Shown: piece by piece, positions 10,240 through 18,571 of the stretch
How positions within the stretch are numbered: position 1 is the stretch's first letter
Layout: the number at the start of each line of letters is the position of its first letter
Assembly: GCA_016190375.1 (NCBI GenBank)
Contig: JACPQR010000204.1
Span: 1 to 62,848, forward strand
Direction of reading: 5' to 3'
DNA from: Deltaproteobacteria bacterium
GTDB taxonomy: Bacteria; Myxococcota_A; Polyangia; JACPQR01
DNA: 62,848 bases
Position numbers and translations under genes: made by a program
The notes under the pieces: model-generated
The model's database searches: none
What the model saw: only the letters and a program-made list of their open reading frames with translations
What the model was told of the DNA's origin: nothing

Positions 10240-12144
10240 ATGCGCTCCGTAGTCATAGGCACCGCCGGTCACATCGATCACGGAAAGACCGCGCTCGTGA
10301 AGGCGATGACGGGGGTCGACACGGACCGCTTGCCCGAGGAGAAGGAGCGCGGGATCACGATCGAGCTCGGCTTCGCGCCCCTTGCGCTGCCGAGCGGCGC
10401 CCGCGCCGGGATCGTCGACGTCCCTGGGCACGAGCGGTTCGTCAGGACCATGGTGGCCGGAGCCGGTGGAATCGACCTCGCGCTGCTCGTAGTGGCGGCG
10501 AGCGAGGGCGTGATGCCGCAGACCCGCGAGCATCTGGCGATCTGCCGGCTCCTCGGCATCCAGACCGGCGTCGTCGCCTTGACCAAGATCGACGCGGTCG
10601 ACGCCGACATGGTCGAGCTCGCCAAGGACGACGTCCTCGGCCTCGTCCGCGGCACCTTCCTCGAGGGCGCGCCGATCGTGCCGGTCTCGGCGCACCAGGG
10701 AGCTGGGATCGCGGAGCTCCTGCGCGCGATCGACGCAGCCGCCGCCCGAATCCCTGGGCGCGATCCTTCGGGTCCTGCGAGGCTGCCCGTGGACCGGGCG
10801 TTCACGATCAAGGGCTTCGGCGTCGTGGTGACGGGCACGCTCGTCTCGGGCCGCCTCGAGGTCGGACAGGCCGTTCGCCTGTTGCCCTCGGGCGCGGGCG
10901 GCAAGATCCGCGGCCTGCAGATCCATGGCGAGGCGACCAACCACGTCGATGCGGGCACCAGGCTGGCGGTGAACCTCGCAGGCGTCGAGTCCGACGAGGT
11001 CGAGCGCTGGCAGTGGCTGGTGAAGGAGGGCGAGCTCATCCCCAGCCGCGAGCTCGACGCGCGAGTCGAGTTGCTCGCCGGTTGCAAGAAGCCCCTCGGG
11101 CGCCGGTCGAGGGTCGTCCTTCACGTGGGCACCGCGACGAGCCTCGCGAGCATGGTCGTCCTCGACGGCGCGGGGCTCGCGCCCGACGGCGCGGCGCTTT
11201 GCCGGATCCGGCTCGACACCCCGCTCGTCATGCTCCAGGGCGATCGCTTCATCCTGCGCGGGGACACCGCGCTCGCGCCATGGGGCGGCACGATCGGCGG
11301 CGGAACGGTGCTCAGGCCCTTCGCGGGCGGCTACCGGCGACGCGCGGATGCCGCCGAGCGCGCCCGGATCATCGAGACCGCGGGCCCAGCGGAGAAGGTC
11401 GCAGCCGAGGTGCGGTGGTCGGGACCGGTCGGCCTGGAGGTCGCCGATCTCAGGCGGAGGGTCGCGCCCGATCCCGCGGGTGCGCTGGCCATGGCCAAGA
11501 AGGCGGGCACCGCCATCGAGGTGGAGCCCGGCCGCCTGGTCCACCCCGAGACCATCTCGCAGCTCGAGCAGGCGGCGTGCCAGGCGATCGCCGAGCACCA
11601 CGCGCAAAAGCCCCTCGAGCCAGGGATCGCCAGAGAGGAGCTTCGCACGCGCCTCTTCGGCACCGGCCCGCGCCTCTACCAGCGCGTGCTCGAGAACCTG
11701 GCCGGCCGCGGTCGGATCGTGGTGGAGCGCGACACCGTGCGTCTGCCGACTCACCGTCCGCGTGAGGAGGGCCGCGGCAGCGAGCTGGCCGACAAGGTCT
11801 CGAGGCTGCTCGAGACGGGGGGCCTGCAGCCCCCGCGGGTCAAGGAGCTGGCTCAGGCGATCGGCGCGAACGAGCGAGACGCGCTCGCGGCCCTGAAGAT
11901 GCTCCAGACGGCGTCCCGTGTCGTGCGCGTCACCGACGAGCTGTACTTCGACGCCGGCGCGCTCGGCGCGCTCCGCCAGCGCCTCTCGGAGGTCCTGCAG
12001 AGGTCCGGATCGATCACGGCCCAGGGGTTCAAGGAGCTCACCGGGGCTTCGCGCAAGTTCTCCATCCCGCTTGCCGAGCACTTCGACGCGGAGAAGCTCA
12101 CGATGCGCGTCGGGGAGACCCGCGTCCTTCGGCGTAAGGGGTGA
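10240..12144 (+). CDS. selB: Selenocysteine-specific translation elongation factor SelB
   Basis: 634 aa. The GTPase domain has GHIDHGKT (G1), DVPGHERFVRTM (G3) and TKID (G4). It is followed by SelB domains II-III and four C-terminal winged helices (about 380-634), including ITAQGFKELTGASRKFSIPLAEHFD, the mRNA-binding WH4 signature. It delivers Sec-tRNA to UGA codons preceded by a SECIS hairpin. Neither selA, selD nor a tRNA-Sec is in the window, so they must lie elsewhere if the system works. The start is just after CTATCCTAGAAA with no Shine-Dalgarno, so a leaderless or very short-leader transcript is likely. It is followed after 15 bases by the PEGA kinase. Confidence 0.95.
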   Translation: MRSVVIGTAGHIDHGKTALVKAMTGVDTDRLPEEKERGITIELGFAPLALPSGARAGIVDVPGHERFVRTMVAGAGGIDLALLVVAASEGVMPQTREHLAICRLLGIQTGVVALTKIDAVDADMVELAKDDVLGLVRGTFLEGAPIVPVSAHQGAGIAELLRAIDAAAARIPGRDPSGPARLPVDRAFTIKGFGVVVTGTLVSGRLEVGQAVRLLPSGAGGKIRGLQIHGEATNHVDAGTRLAVNLAGVESDEVERWQWLVKEGELIPSRELDARVELLAGCKKPLGRRSRVVLHVGTATSLASMVVLDGAGLAPDGAALCRIRLDTPLVMLQGDRFILRGDTALAPWGGTIGGGTVLRPFAGGYRRRADAAERARIIETAGPAEKVAAEVRWSGPVGLEVADLRRRVAPDPAGALAMAKKAGTAIEVEPGRLVHPETISQLEQAACQAIAEHHAQKPLEPGIAREELRTRLFGTGPRLYQRVLENLAGRGRIVVERDTVRLPTHRPREEGRGSELADKVSRLLETGGLQPPRVKELAQAIGANERDALAALKMLQTASRVVRVTDELYFDAGALGALRQRLSEVLQRSGSITAQGFKELTGASRKFSIPLAEHFDAEKLTMRVGETRVLRRKG

Positions 12145-12159
12145 TATCCTCCGAGGGCG

Positions 12160-14067
12160 GTGTCGCCAGGGGCCGTACGGGAGTTCGGCAAGTATCAGCT
12201 CATCCAGCGGATAGCTCGCGGCGGGATGGCGGAGATCTTCCTCGCCGCCCAGCCCGGGCCGGCGGGCTTCGAGCGCTTTCTCGTGATCAAGCGGATCCTC
12301 CCCGCGTTCACGGAGAACGAGGAGTTCGTCCGCATGTTCCTCGACGAGATGAGGATCGCGGCGAGGCTCTCGCACCCGAACGTCGGCCACATCTACGACT
12401 TCGGCTCGATTGACGGTCTGTACTTCATCGCGATGGAGCTGATCGACGGCGTCAACCTCCGGCAGCTCATCCTGCGCGGGCACCCGTTGCCGCTCGAGCA
12501 CGCGGTGCGCGTCATCGCCTACACCTGCGAGGCGCTCTACTACGCGCACACGCTCAACGATCGCTCGGGTGCTTCCCTCGAGATCGTGCACCGAGACGTG
12601 ACGCCGCAGAACATCATGGTGTCCTTCGAGGGCGGCGTGAAGCTCGTGGACTTCGGGATCGCGAAGGCCACGGTCAAGGCCGAGCAGACCCAGGCCGGGA
12701 TCCTCAAGGGCAAGTTCTCGTACATGTCGCCCGAGCAGATCCGCGGCAGGACGATCGACGCACGCTCGGACGTCTTCAGCATCGGCGCGCTCCTGTACGA
12801 GCTCGTGACCGGCGCGCGCCTCTTCCAGGGCGAGACGGCGACGGACACCATGGACCTCGTCACTCACTGCCGGGTCCCCCGGCTCGAGACCGTGCGCTCG
12901 GGGATCCCCGCGGGACTGCAGGACGTCGTGGACCGGGCGGTCGTGGCCGAGCCCGACCACCGCTATCAGTCCGCGCGCGACATGCAGCTCGACCTGGAGA
13001 GGGTGATGCTGGCGGGCCAGCTCGTCTCGAACTCCATCCTGCTCGCCGAGTACCTGCATGCCATCTTCCCCGAGCGCAAGACCGAGGCGCACGGCGCGAC
13101 GGCGACGGGCCTGCTCGCGGGCGATCAGCCGACGCAGGCCGAGGCGGCCGCGCCGGTCCTGCCCGAGGGATGGGACACCAACCTGCGAACGCACCTCGCC
13201 GAAGCGGACGTGCCGGTCGCCGGCAACCTCGCTCCGACGGTGACCGGACGCGACGCCGCGACCGAGCGCGGTCTGCGGGCGCTGTGGAAGGGGCTGCCCG
13301 GCGCCGTCGCGAGGCTGCCCGCGACCGTCGCCGGGCTGCCGGCGCGCACGCTGTGGATTGGCGCCGCGGTCGTCGCGGCGCTGATCGTCTTTGCCGCGAC
13401 CAGCGCCGTCGTGGCCTCTCTGCGGCAGCCGCCCGTCATCGCCTCCGAGCCGCTGGGCGACCGCGGCGGTCGGATCCCCCTGCTTCCGCCGCCGCCGCCC
13501 AGGATCGCACTGCCGACTCCCGCACCGCCGCCTCCGCCGGCGAGCGCCGTGGCCGTCATCGTCCTCGAGGACCGCCCCAGCCGGTGTGAGGTGCTGGTGG
13601 ACGGCTCGGCGCTCGGGGGCGACTCGACCGAGGTGCCTGCAGGGCGCCACATGATCACCTCGCAGGGCGAAGGGTGCCAGGCCGAGACCATCGAGGTCGT
13701 CCTGAGGGCCGGTGACGTCCAGGCGATCACGCTCAGACCCGCGCCTCCTGCTCCTCCCGCACCACTACCCGTGCACAACACGCCCCCGAACCCCGCCGGG
13801 ACGCAGCGTCCGCCTGCCGGCGGCACGAAGGCGCCGCCGCCGTCCGCGGGCGATGGAACGCTCAGCCTCCGAACGCGCCCCTGGTGCAAGGTCTACGATG
13901 GCAATCGCTTCCTCGGAGTGAGCCCCCTGAGCGGTGTCCGCCTCGCCGCGGGCCACCACACGCTCGTGCTGAAGAATCCGGACCTCGGAACCAAGCGTAC
14001 GACCGTGATGATCCGGGTGGGCCGCCCGACGACGCTCAACCTGGACCTGAACCGGCTGTTCCGGTAG
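12160..14067 (+). CDS. Transmembrane Ser/Thr kinase with C-terminal PEGA domains
   Basis: 635 aa from GTG. The kinase domain covers about 10-275: IARGGMAEIFLA loop, VIKRILP Lys, HRDVTPQNIMV catalytic loop, VDFGIAKA and GKFSYMSPEQIRG. One transmembrane helix lies near 390-412, followed by a Pro-rich linker. Two PEGA-like modules follow: CEVLVDGSALGGDSTEVPAG around 480, and WCKVYDGNRFLGVSPLSGV near 575. PEGA domains probably bind envelope components. The kinase may act on FHA proteins such as the two FHA-GGDEF proteins here; that is inference. TATCCT lies nine bases before the start. Followed 11 bases later by deoC. Confidence 0.9.
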   Translation: MSPGAVREFGKYQLIQRIARGGMAEIFLAAQPGPAGFERFLVIKRILPAFTENEEFVRMFLDEMRIAARLSHPNVGHIYDFGSIDGLYFIAMELIDGVNLRQLILRGHPLPLEHAVRVIAYTCEALYYAHTLNDRSGASLEIVHRDVTPQNIMVSFEGGVKLVDFGIAKATVKAEQTQAGILKGKFSYMSPEQIRGRTIDARSDVFSIGALLYELVTGARLFQGETATDTMDLVTHCRVPRLETVRSGIPAGLQDVVDRAVVAEPDHRYQSARDMQLDLERVMLAGQLVSNSILLAEYLHAIFPERKTEAHGATATGLLAGDQPTQAEAAAPVLPEGWDTNLRTHLAEADVPVAGNLAPTVTGRDAATERGLRALWKGLPGAVARLPATVAGLPARTLWIGAAVVAALIVFAATSAVVASLRQPPVIASEPLGDRGGRIPLLPPPPPRIALPTPAPPPPPASAVAVIVLEDRPSRCEVLVDGSALGGDSTEVPAGRHMITSQGEGCQAETIEVVLRAGDVQAITLRPAPPAPPAPLPVHNTPPNPAGTQRPPAGGTKAPPPSAGDGTLSLRTRPWCKVYDGNRFLGVSPLSGVRLAAGHHTLVLKNPDLGTKRTTVMIRVGRPTTLNLDLNRLFR

Positions 14068-14078
14068 CTTCCCACCCA

Positions 14079-14963
14079 ATGGACTCCGACCTCGACAAGC
14101 TGGTGGACGCGGTCGCTTCGCGCGTCCGGCTCCGGCTGGCTGGAGAGATGCGCAAGAGCCCTTGCTGCGCGAGCCGGGAGGAGTGCAGCGGCGAGGGGCT
14201 CTGCGCGGCGCGGCGGGCCGACGACGTGGCGCTCATCCGCGACTCGGGCGCCTGTCGTGTGGGCGCGGCGCCAGGGATCGGCCAGGTGCGGGGAGACCTG
14301 GCCGCGGCAATCGACCATACCCTGCTCAAGCCGGACGCGACGCGCGAGGACCTGAAGAAGCTCTGCGACGAGGCGAAGCGGTACGGGTTCGCCAGCGTGT
14401 GCGTCAACTCCGCCAACGTCCGCGTCGTCAAGGAGATGCTCAGGGGCTCGCCGGTCATGGCGGTCGCGGTGGTCGGTTTTCCGCTCGGCGCGATGAGCAC
14501 GCAGGCCAAGGCGTTCGAGGCGCGCGAGGCCGTGCGGATGGGCGCCGACGAGATCGACATGGTGATCAACATCGGCGCGCTCAAGTCGCGCGAGTACGCC
14601 CAGGTGGAGGAGGACATCCGCGCGGTCGTGCAGGCCTCGAGGCCCCATCCGGTCAAGGTGATCCTCGAGACCGGCGCGCTGAGCCAGGAGGAGAAGATCA
14701 TCGGCTGCGCGCTGAGCCGCGCCGCCGGTGCGGCGTTCGTCAAGACGTCCACCGGCTTCGGTCCCGGCGGCGCCACCGTCGAGGACGTCGCGCTCATGCG
14801 GCGGGTCGTCGGCGACGAGATGGGCGTGAAGGCGTCCGGCGGGGTTCGATCCACCGAGGACGCCGAGAAGATGATGAAGGCCGGGGCGACCCGGATCGGG
14901 GCGAGCGCCTCGGTCGCGATCGTCGGCGGAAAGAACGGCAAGGCGTCGGGCGGGAAGTACTGA
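14079..14963 (+). CDS. deoC: Deoxyribose-phosphate aldolase with Cys-rich N-terminal extension
   Basis: 294 aa. The aldolase domain begins near residue 74 (AAAIDHTLLKPDATREDLKKLC). It has the Schiff-base lysine in FVKTSTGF and the second Lys in GVKASGGVRS, so it should cleave 2-deoxyribose-5-phosphate to glyceraldehyde-3-phosphate and acetaldehyde. The first 70 residues are extra. They contain an amphipathic helix (DLDKLVDAVASRVRLRL) followed by a Cys cluster (CCASREECSGEGLC). That pattern resembles encapsulation-peptide tails of microcompartment enzymes; no shell gene is in the window. The 21-base gap to deoA indicates an operon for deoxynucleoside catabolism. Confidence 0.93.
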   Translation: MDSDLDKLVDAVASRVRLRLAGEMRKSPCCASREECSGEGLCAARRADDVALIRDSGACRVGAAPGIGQVRGDLAAAIDHTLLKPDATREDLKKLCDEAKRYGFASVCVNSANVRVVKEMLRGSPVMAVAVVGFPLGAMSTQAKAFEAREAVRMGADEIDMVINIGALKSREYAQVEEDIRAVVQASRPHPVKVILETGALSQEEKIIGCALSRAAGAAFVKTSTGFGPGGATVEDVALMRRVVGDEMGVKASGGVRSTEDAEKMMKAGATRIGASASVAIVGGKNGKASGGKY

Positions 14964-14984
14964 TCCGGGCGAGCTCGTACGTTC

Positions 14985-16295
14985 ATGCGTCCTTACGAGG
15001 TAATCCGCGCAAAGCGCGACGGGGAGGCCCTGAGCCCCCGCGACATCCGGGCGCTGATCGAGGGATACACCGCGGGCCAGATTCCCGACTACCAGATGGC
15101 CGCCTTCTGCATGGCGGTCTTCTACCGCGGCATGGACGAGGCCGAGATGGCTGCCCTCACCGACGCCATGCTCCACTCGGGCACCGTTCTGGATCTGTCC
15201 GCGATCCCCGGCGTCAAGGTCGACAAGCACTCGACGGGAGGCGTCGGCGACAAGGTCTCGCTCGCGCTCGCGCCGCTCGTGGCGGCCGCGGGCGTTCCGG
15301 TGCCCATGATCTCGGGACGAGGGCTCGGCCACACCGGCGGTACGCTGGACAAGCTCGAGGCCATCCCGGGCTTCAGGGTGGACCTGTCGATCGAGAGGTT
15401 CGTGGAGATCGTCGGCCGCCTCGGCGTCTGCCTGATCGGTCAGACCCGCGAGATAGCGCCCGCCGACCGCAAGCTCTACGCGCTCAGGGACGTGACCGCG
15501 ACCGTCGAGTCGGTGCCGCTCATCGCGGCGAGCATCATGTCGAAGAAGCTCGCCGAGGGGATCGATGCCCTGGTGCTCGACGTGAAGGTCGGGCGGGGAG
15601 CGTTCATGAAGTCGCGGAAGGACGCCCGCACCCTGGCCGGTGCGCTCGCGGCGGTCGGGAAGCGCGCGAAGAAGAAGGTCGTGGCGGTGCTGACCGCGAT
15701 GGATGAACCGCTCGGCCTGGCGGTGGGGAACGCGCTGGAGACGGCCGAGGCGTTCGACGTCCTCAGGGGCGGCGGCCCGAGGGATCTGGTCGAGGTTACG
15801 CGCGAGCTCGGGGCGCACATGCTCGTCCTCGGCAAGAAGGCCAGGGGGCTCGAAGCAGCGCGCGCCCGGCTCGATGCGCTCATCCGCTCCGGCGAGGCGC
15901 TCGATCGAATGCGCCGGCTGGTCGAGGCGCAGGGCGGCGACCCCCGCGCGGTCGACGACCCGGCTCGCCTCCCGCGGGCGCCCGCGATGCTGCCAGTGCG
16001 AGCCGATCGCACCGGTTTCGTGACGGGGATCGACGCGGAAGAGATTGGCCTGGCGGCGATGTCGCTGGGCGCCGGGCGGGACCGCGCCGACGCGACCATC
16101 GATCCCTCCGTGGGCATCGTCCTCGAGCGCAAGACAGGCGACGCCGTCGCCAAGGGCGAGCTCCTGGCGGTCGTCCACCACGCCGGCACGGACGCCGCCC
16201 GCGCCGGCGCCGCCGCGTCGCGGGTGCGGCGCGCCTACGTGGTCGGCGCACGCAAGCCGCGGATGCGGTCCAAGATCCTCGAGGTCGCGAGCTAG
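14985..16295 (+). CDS. deoA: Thymidine/pyrimidine-nucleoside phosphorylase
   Basis: 436 aa. The family signature MISGRGLGHTGGTLDKLEAIPGF is intact. So are the phosphate/base-binding segments KHSTGGVGDKVSL and SIMSKKLAEGIDALVLDVKVGRGAFM. The length fits DeoA/Pdp. It converts thymidine, deoxyuridine or uridine plus phosphate to the base and (deoxy)ribose-1-phosphate, feeding deoC after a phosphopentomutase not found here. The stop codon abuts a TTG start of the next gene. Whether it is DeoA or the broader Pdp cannot be settled from sequence reading. Confidence 0.93.
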   Translation: MRPYEVIRAKRDGEALSPRDIRALIEGYTAGQIPDYQMAAFCMAVFYRGMDEAEMAALTDAMLHSGTVLDLSAIPGVKVDKHSTGGVGDKVSLALAPLVAAAGVPVPMISGRGLGHTGGTLDKLEAIPGFRVDLSIERFVEIVGRLGVCLIGQTREIAPADRKLYALRDVTATVESVPLIAASIMSKKLAEGIDALVLDVKVGRGAFMKSRKDARTLAGALAAVGKRAKKKVVAVLTAMDEPLGLAVGNALETAEAFDVLRGGGPRDLVEVTRELGAHMLVLGKKARGLEAARARLDALIRSGEALDRMRRLVEAQGGDPRAVDDPARLPRAPAMLPVRADRTGFVTGIDAEEIGLAAMSLGAGRDRADATIDPSVGIVLERKTGDAVAKGELLAVVHHAGTDAARAGAAASRVRRAYVVGARKPRMRSKILEVAS

Positions 16296-18215
16296 TTGAG
16301 CACCTCCGCGCGGCTGGCGCTCGTTCTGATGGCGACCTCCGCCCTGGGCTGGCGGAGCGCGCTGTACCCGGAGGACTGGGAACCAGGGTGGAGCGACGGC
16401 GACGGGCGGTTCCTTCACGACTTCTCGCACGCCGGCTACCACGAGGGCTCCGAGCCCATCCCGGACGAGCCGCCGGGGCCGCTCTTCGACGTCACCGACG
16501 CCGCCTATCTCGCCGACCCAACGGGCGGCGTCGACTCGACCGTCGCGATCCAGCGCGCGATCGACGACGCGGGAGCCGCGGGCGGCGGTGTCGTGCTCCT
16601 GCCGGCGGGGACGTACCGGGTGTCGCCGCCCGGCGGGGCGGCGGCGGCGCTGACCATGGCGCACAGCGGCGTCGTTCTCCGCGGCGAAGGGCCCGACGAG
16701 ACGTTCCTCTTGAACGCCGAGACCTCGATGCGTGGAAAGCGAATCATCCTGGTCCGGCCCTACGCAGACCAGCACAGCTCCTGGTACTGGTCGCCGTCGG
16801 ACGACAGGATGCTCGCGGCGGACCTGCCCGCGCGCAGCCTCGAGGTGGCCGTCGAGTCCGTCGACGGCTACGCGGTCGGCGACTGGATCGTGATCCGTTC
16901 GGACCCCACCGCCGACCTCATCGCCGACTACGGCATGACGGGAACCTGGGTGCCCGAGGAGCTCGGGGGGATCATCCATCACCGCCGCGTCGTGTCGATC
17001 GACCCGGTCGCTCGCATTCTGGGAATCGACGTCCCCACGCGGACCACGCACCACGTTCGCGACGCCGCGAGGGTCAACCACCTCGAGGCGCCGCTCGAGG
17101 AGGTCGGCATCGAGCATCTGGCGATCGGGAATCTCGAGAACGAGACGCCGGGCACCGGCGACGAGGACTACGCCCGCGAGGGGACGGGCGCGTGGGAGAT
17201 GCACGACTCGTTCGCCATCTACCTCAACAACGTCGTCCACGGGTGGGTCCGCGACGTGTCGAGCTTTCGTACGGCGGACAACGGGCGCGACGTTCACCTG
17301 CTGTCCAACGGCATCCGGACCGATGCGTGCAGGTTCGTCACGATCGCCGACACCCACCTTCAGAAGCCCCAGTACCGGGGCGAGGGCGGCAACGGCAACC
17401 TCTTCGTCTTCGCGGGCCAGGAGTGCCTGGCCACCCGCTGCACGGCCGAGGGCGGGCGGCACGACTTCACGTTCGGGCTGATGCAGACGAGCGGGAACGT
17501 CCTTCACCGGTCGACCTCGCGCGACGCCCGGTTGCCCAGCGACTTCCACATGCACCTGTCCGCGGCCAACCTCGTCGACAACCTGTCGCTCGACGGCGAC
17601 TTCGTCGAGGCGCGATTCCGCGACTGCTGTGGCCACGGACACTCGACGACCGAGTCGGTAATCTGGAACACGGAGGGCGTCGCCTACCCCGACGATCAGT
17701 TCTTCGAGCGGTTCATCGTCGACTCCGGGCAGTTCGGCGAGGGCTACGTCATCGGGACCCGCGGCGCGGCGAGCGAGGTCCGGACGCCGGGAGGAGACGG
17801 CACTGCGCCGATCGACTTCACCGAAGGAAGCGGCGAAGGAGAAGACCTCGACCCGGCGTCGCTGTACGAGGACCAGCTCGCCCGCAGGCTCGGTCCGCCC
17901 GATCTTCCGGGCGACCCCGACGCGGGCGCTGCGAGCGACGCGGGAGCGGCGACGGACGCGGGCGCAGGGCGCGATGCGTCCGCACTGCCCGGGTTCGATT
18001 CGGGGCCCGCGCCGGACGCGGCGGCATCGAGCGATGGCGCGCCCGACCCGGCCGACGGTGGAGCCGGGGCGCCAGGCTTCTCCGGCGGTTGTGGCTGCAG
18101 CGCGCCAGGCGGGCGCTCCGCCGCAGCCGGCGCACTTGGGCTGGCTGCGGTGGCCCAGCTCGCGACTCGGCGACGACGTCGCCGCCCGAAGGCACCTCGG
18201 GCGTGCCGGTACTAG
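16296..18215 (+). CDS. Secreted right-handed beta-helix (pectate-lyase-like) protein with MYXO-CTERM-like tail
   Basis: 639 aa from a TTG immediately after the deoA stop. The N-terminus is a signal-like stretch. The segment DSTVAIQRAIDDAGAAGGGVVLLPAGTY (described in parts: AIQRAIDDAG, then GGGVVLLPAGTY) is the start of a pectate-lyase/beta-helix fold running to about 510. An Asp/Ala/Gly-rich linker (about 545-590) follows. The end is GGCGCSAPGG, a hydrophobic helix and an Arg cluster, as in MYXO-CTERM sorting signals that anchor proteins to the myxobacterial surface. No catalytic residues could be assigned. Position directly after deoA suggests co-transcription but no obvious shared role. Confidence 0.78.
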   Translation: MSTSARLALVLMATSALGWRSALYPEDWEPGWSDGDGRFLHDFSHAGYHEGSEPIPDEPPGPLFDVTDAAYLADPTGGVDSTVAIQRAIDDAGAAGGGVVLLPAGTYRVSPPGGAAAALTMAHSGVVLRGEGPDETFLLNAETSMRGKRIILVRPYADQHSSWYWSPSDDRMLAADLPARSLEVAVESVDGYAVGDWIVIRSDPTADLIADYGMTGTWVPEELGGIIHHRRVVSIDPVARILGIDVPTRTTHHVRDAARVNHLEAPLEEVGIEHLAIGNLENETPGTGDEDYAREGTGAWEMHDSFAIYLNNVVHGWVRDVSSFRTADNGRDVHLLSNGIRTDACRFVTIADTHLQKPQYRGEGGNGNLFVFAGQECLATRCTAEGGRHDFTFGLMQTSGNVLHRSTSRDARLPSDFHMHLSAANLVDNLSLDGDFVEARFRDCCGHGHSTTESVIWNTEGVAYPDDQFFERFIVDSGQFGEGYVIGTRGAASEVRTPGGDGTAPIDFTEGSGEGEDLDPASLYEDQLARRLGPPDLPGDPDAGAASDAGAATDAGAGRDASALPGFDSGPAPDAAASSDGAPDPADGGAGAPGFSGGCGCSAPGGRSAAAGALGLAAVAQLATRRRRRRPKAPRACRY

Positions 18216-18242
18216 GCACCTCGGGCGTGTCATGCTGATGTC

Positions 18243-18491
18243 ATGTCGATCAAGCGGATCACCATCAGCGTACCCGACCGCGTGGCGACGAAGATCAAGA
18301 AGGCCGCGGGCGACGAGCCGGTGTCGACCTGGGTCACGACGGTGATCGAGGAACGCCTGGAGGATGCCGAGCTGGAGCGCCGGTGCGAGGAGTTTTGTGG
18401 TGACGTTCGGCCGACCCGGGCCGACTCGCGCCGGGCGGCCGCACTATTCAGGCGGCTGACGCGGCGGAGCGGGGGCCGGAGATCGGCGTGA
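18243..18491 (+). CDS. Orphan antitoxin-like protein (VapB type)
   Basis: 82 aa. The N-terminus (MSIKRITISVPDRVATKIKKA) is a ribbon-helix-helix strand-helix start, and the C-terminal half is a charged helical tail typical of antitoxins that bind a PIN toxin. The stop overlaps a GTG (GTGA, 18488-18491) in the position where the toxin should begin. That frame is open for only 23 codons, so the antitoxin appears to have lost its toxin. A 16-bp direct repeat (18190-18205 and 18214-18229) lies just upstream. Confidence 0.65.
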   Translation: MSIKRITISVPDRVATKIKKAAGDEPVSTWVTTVIEERLEDAELERRCEEFCGDVRPTRADSRRAAALFRRLTRRSGGRRSA

Positions 18492-18559
18492 AAAGCGGTG
18501 TCGTGCGTTGGGAAAGGCACCACCGCACGCACTTTCTGGCCTGCCGGCGCCGATCGTAG
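18488..18559 (+). pseudogene. Remnant start of a PIN-domain (VapC-like) toxin
   Basis: The GTG overlapping the antitoxin stop reads V-K-S-G-V-V, the usual opening of PIN toxins before the first catalytic Asp. Then it continues RWERHHRTHFLACRRRS and stops at 18559. None of the PIN acidic residues is present in any frame of the 80-base gap. A deletion that removed nearly the whole toxin gene is the simplest reading. The six-residue match is short, so this is an inference from the GTGA-coupled position. Confidence 0.4.
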
Positions 18560-18571
18560 GACGATTGCTGG

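Noticed and set aside
10201..13650. Minus-strand open frame of 1149 codons
   Set aside because: Antisense shadow of selB and the PEGA kinase. Composition is Arg/Asp/His-rich without any domain; high GC creates such frames.
13893..18233. Minus-strand open frame of 1446 codons
   Set aside because: Antisense of deoC, deoA and the beta-helix gene, all of which have clear motifs on the plus strand.
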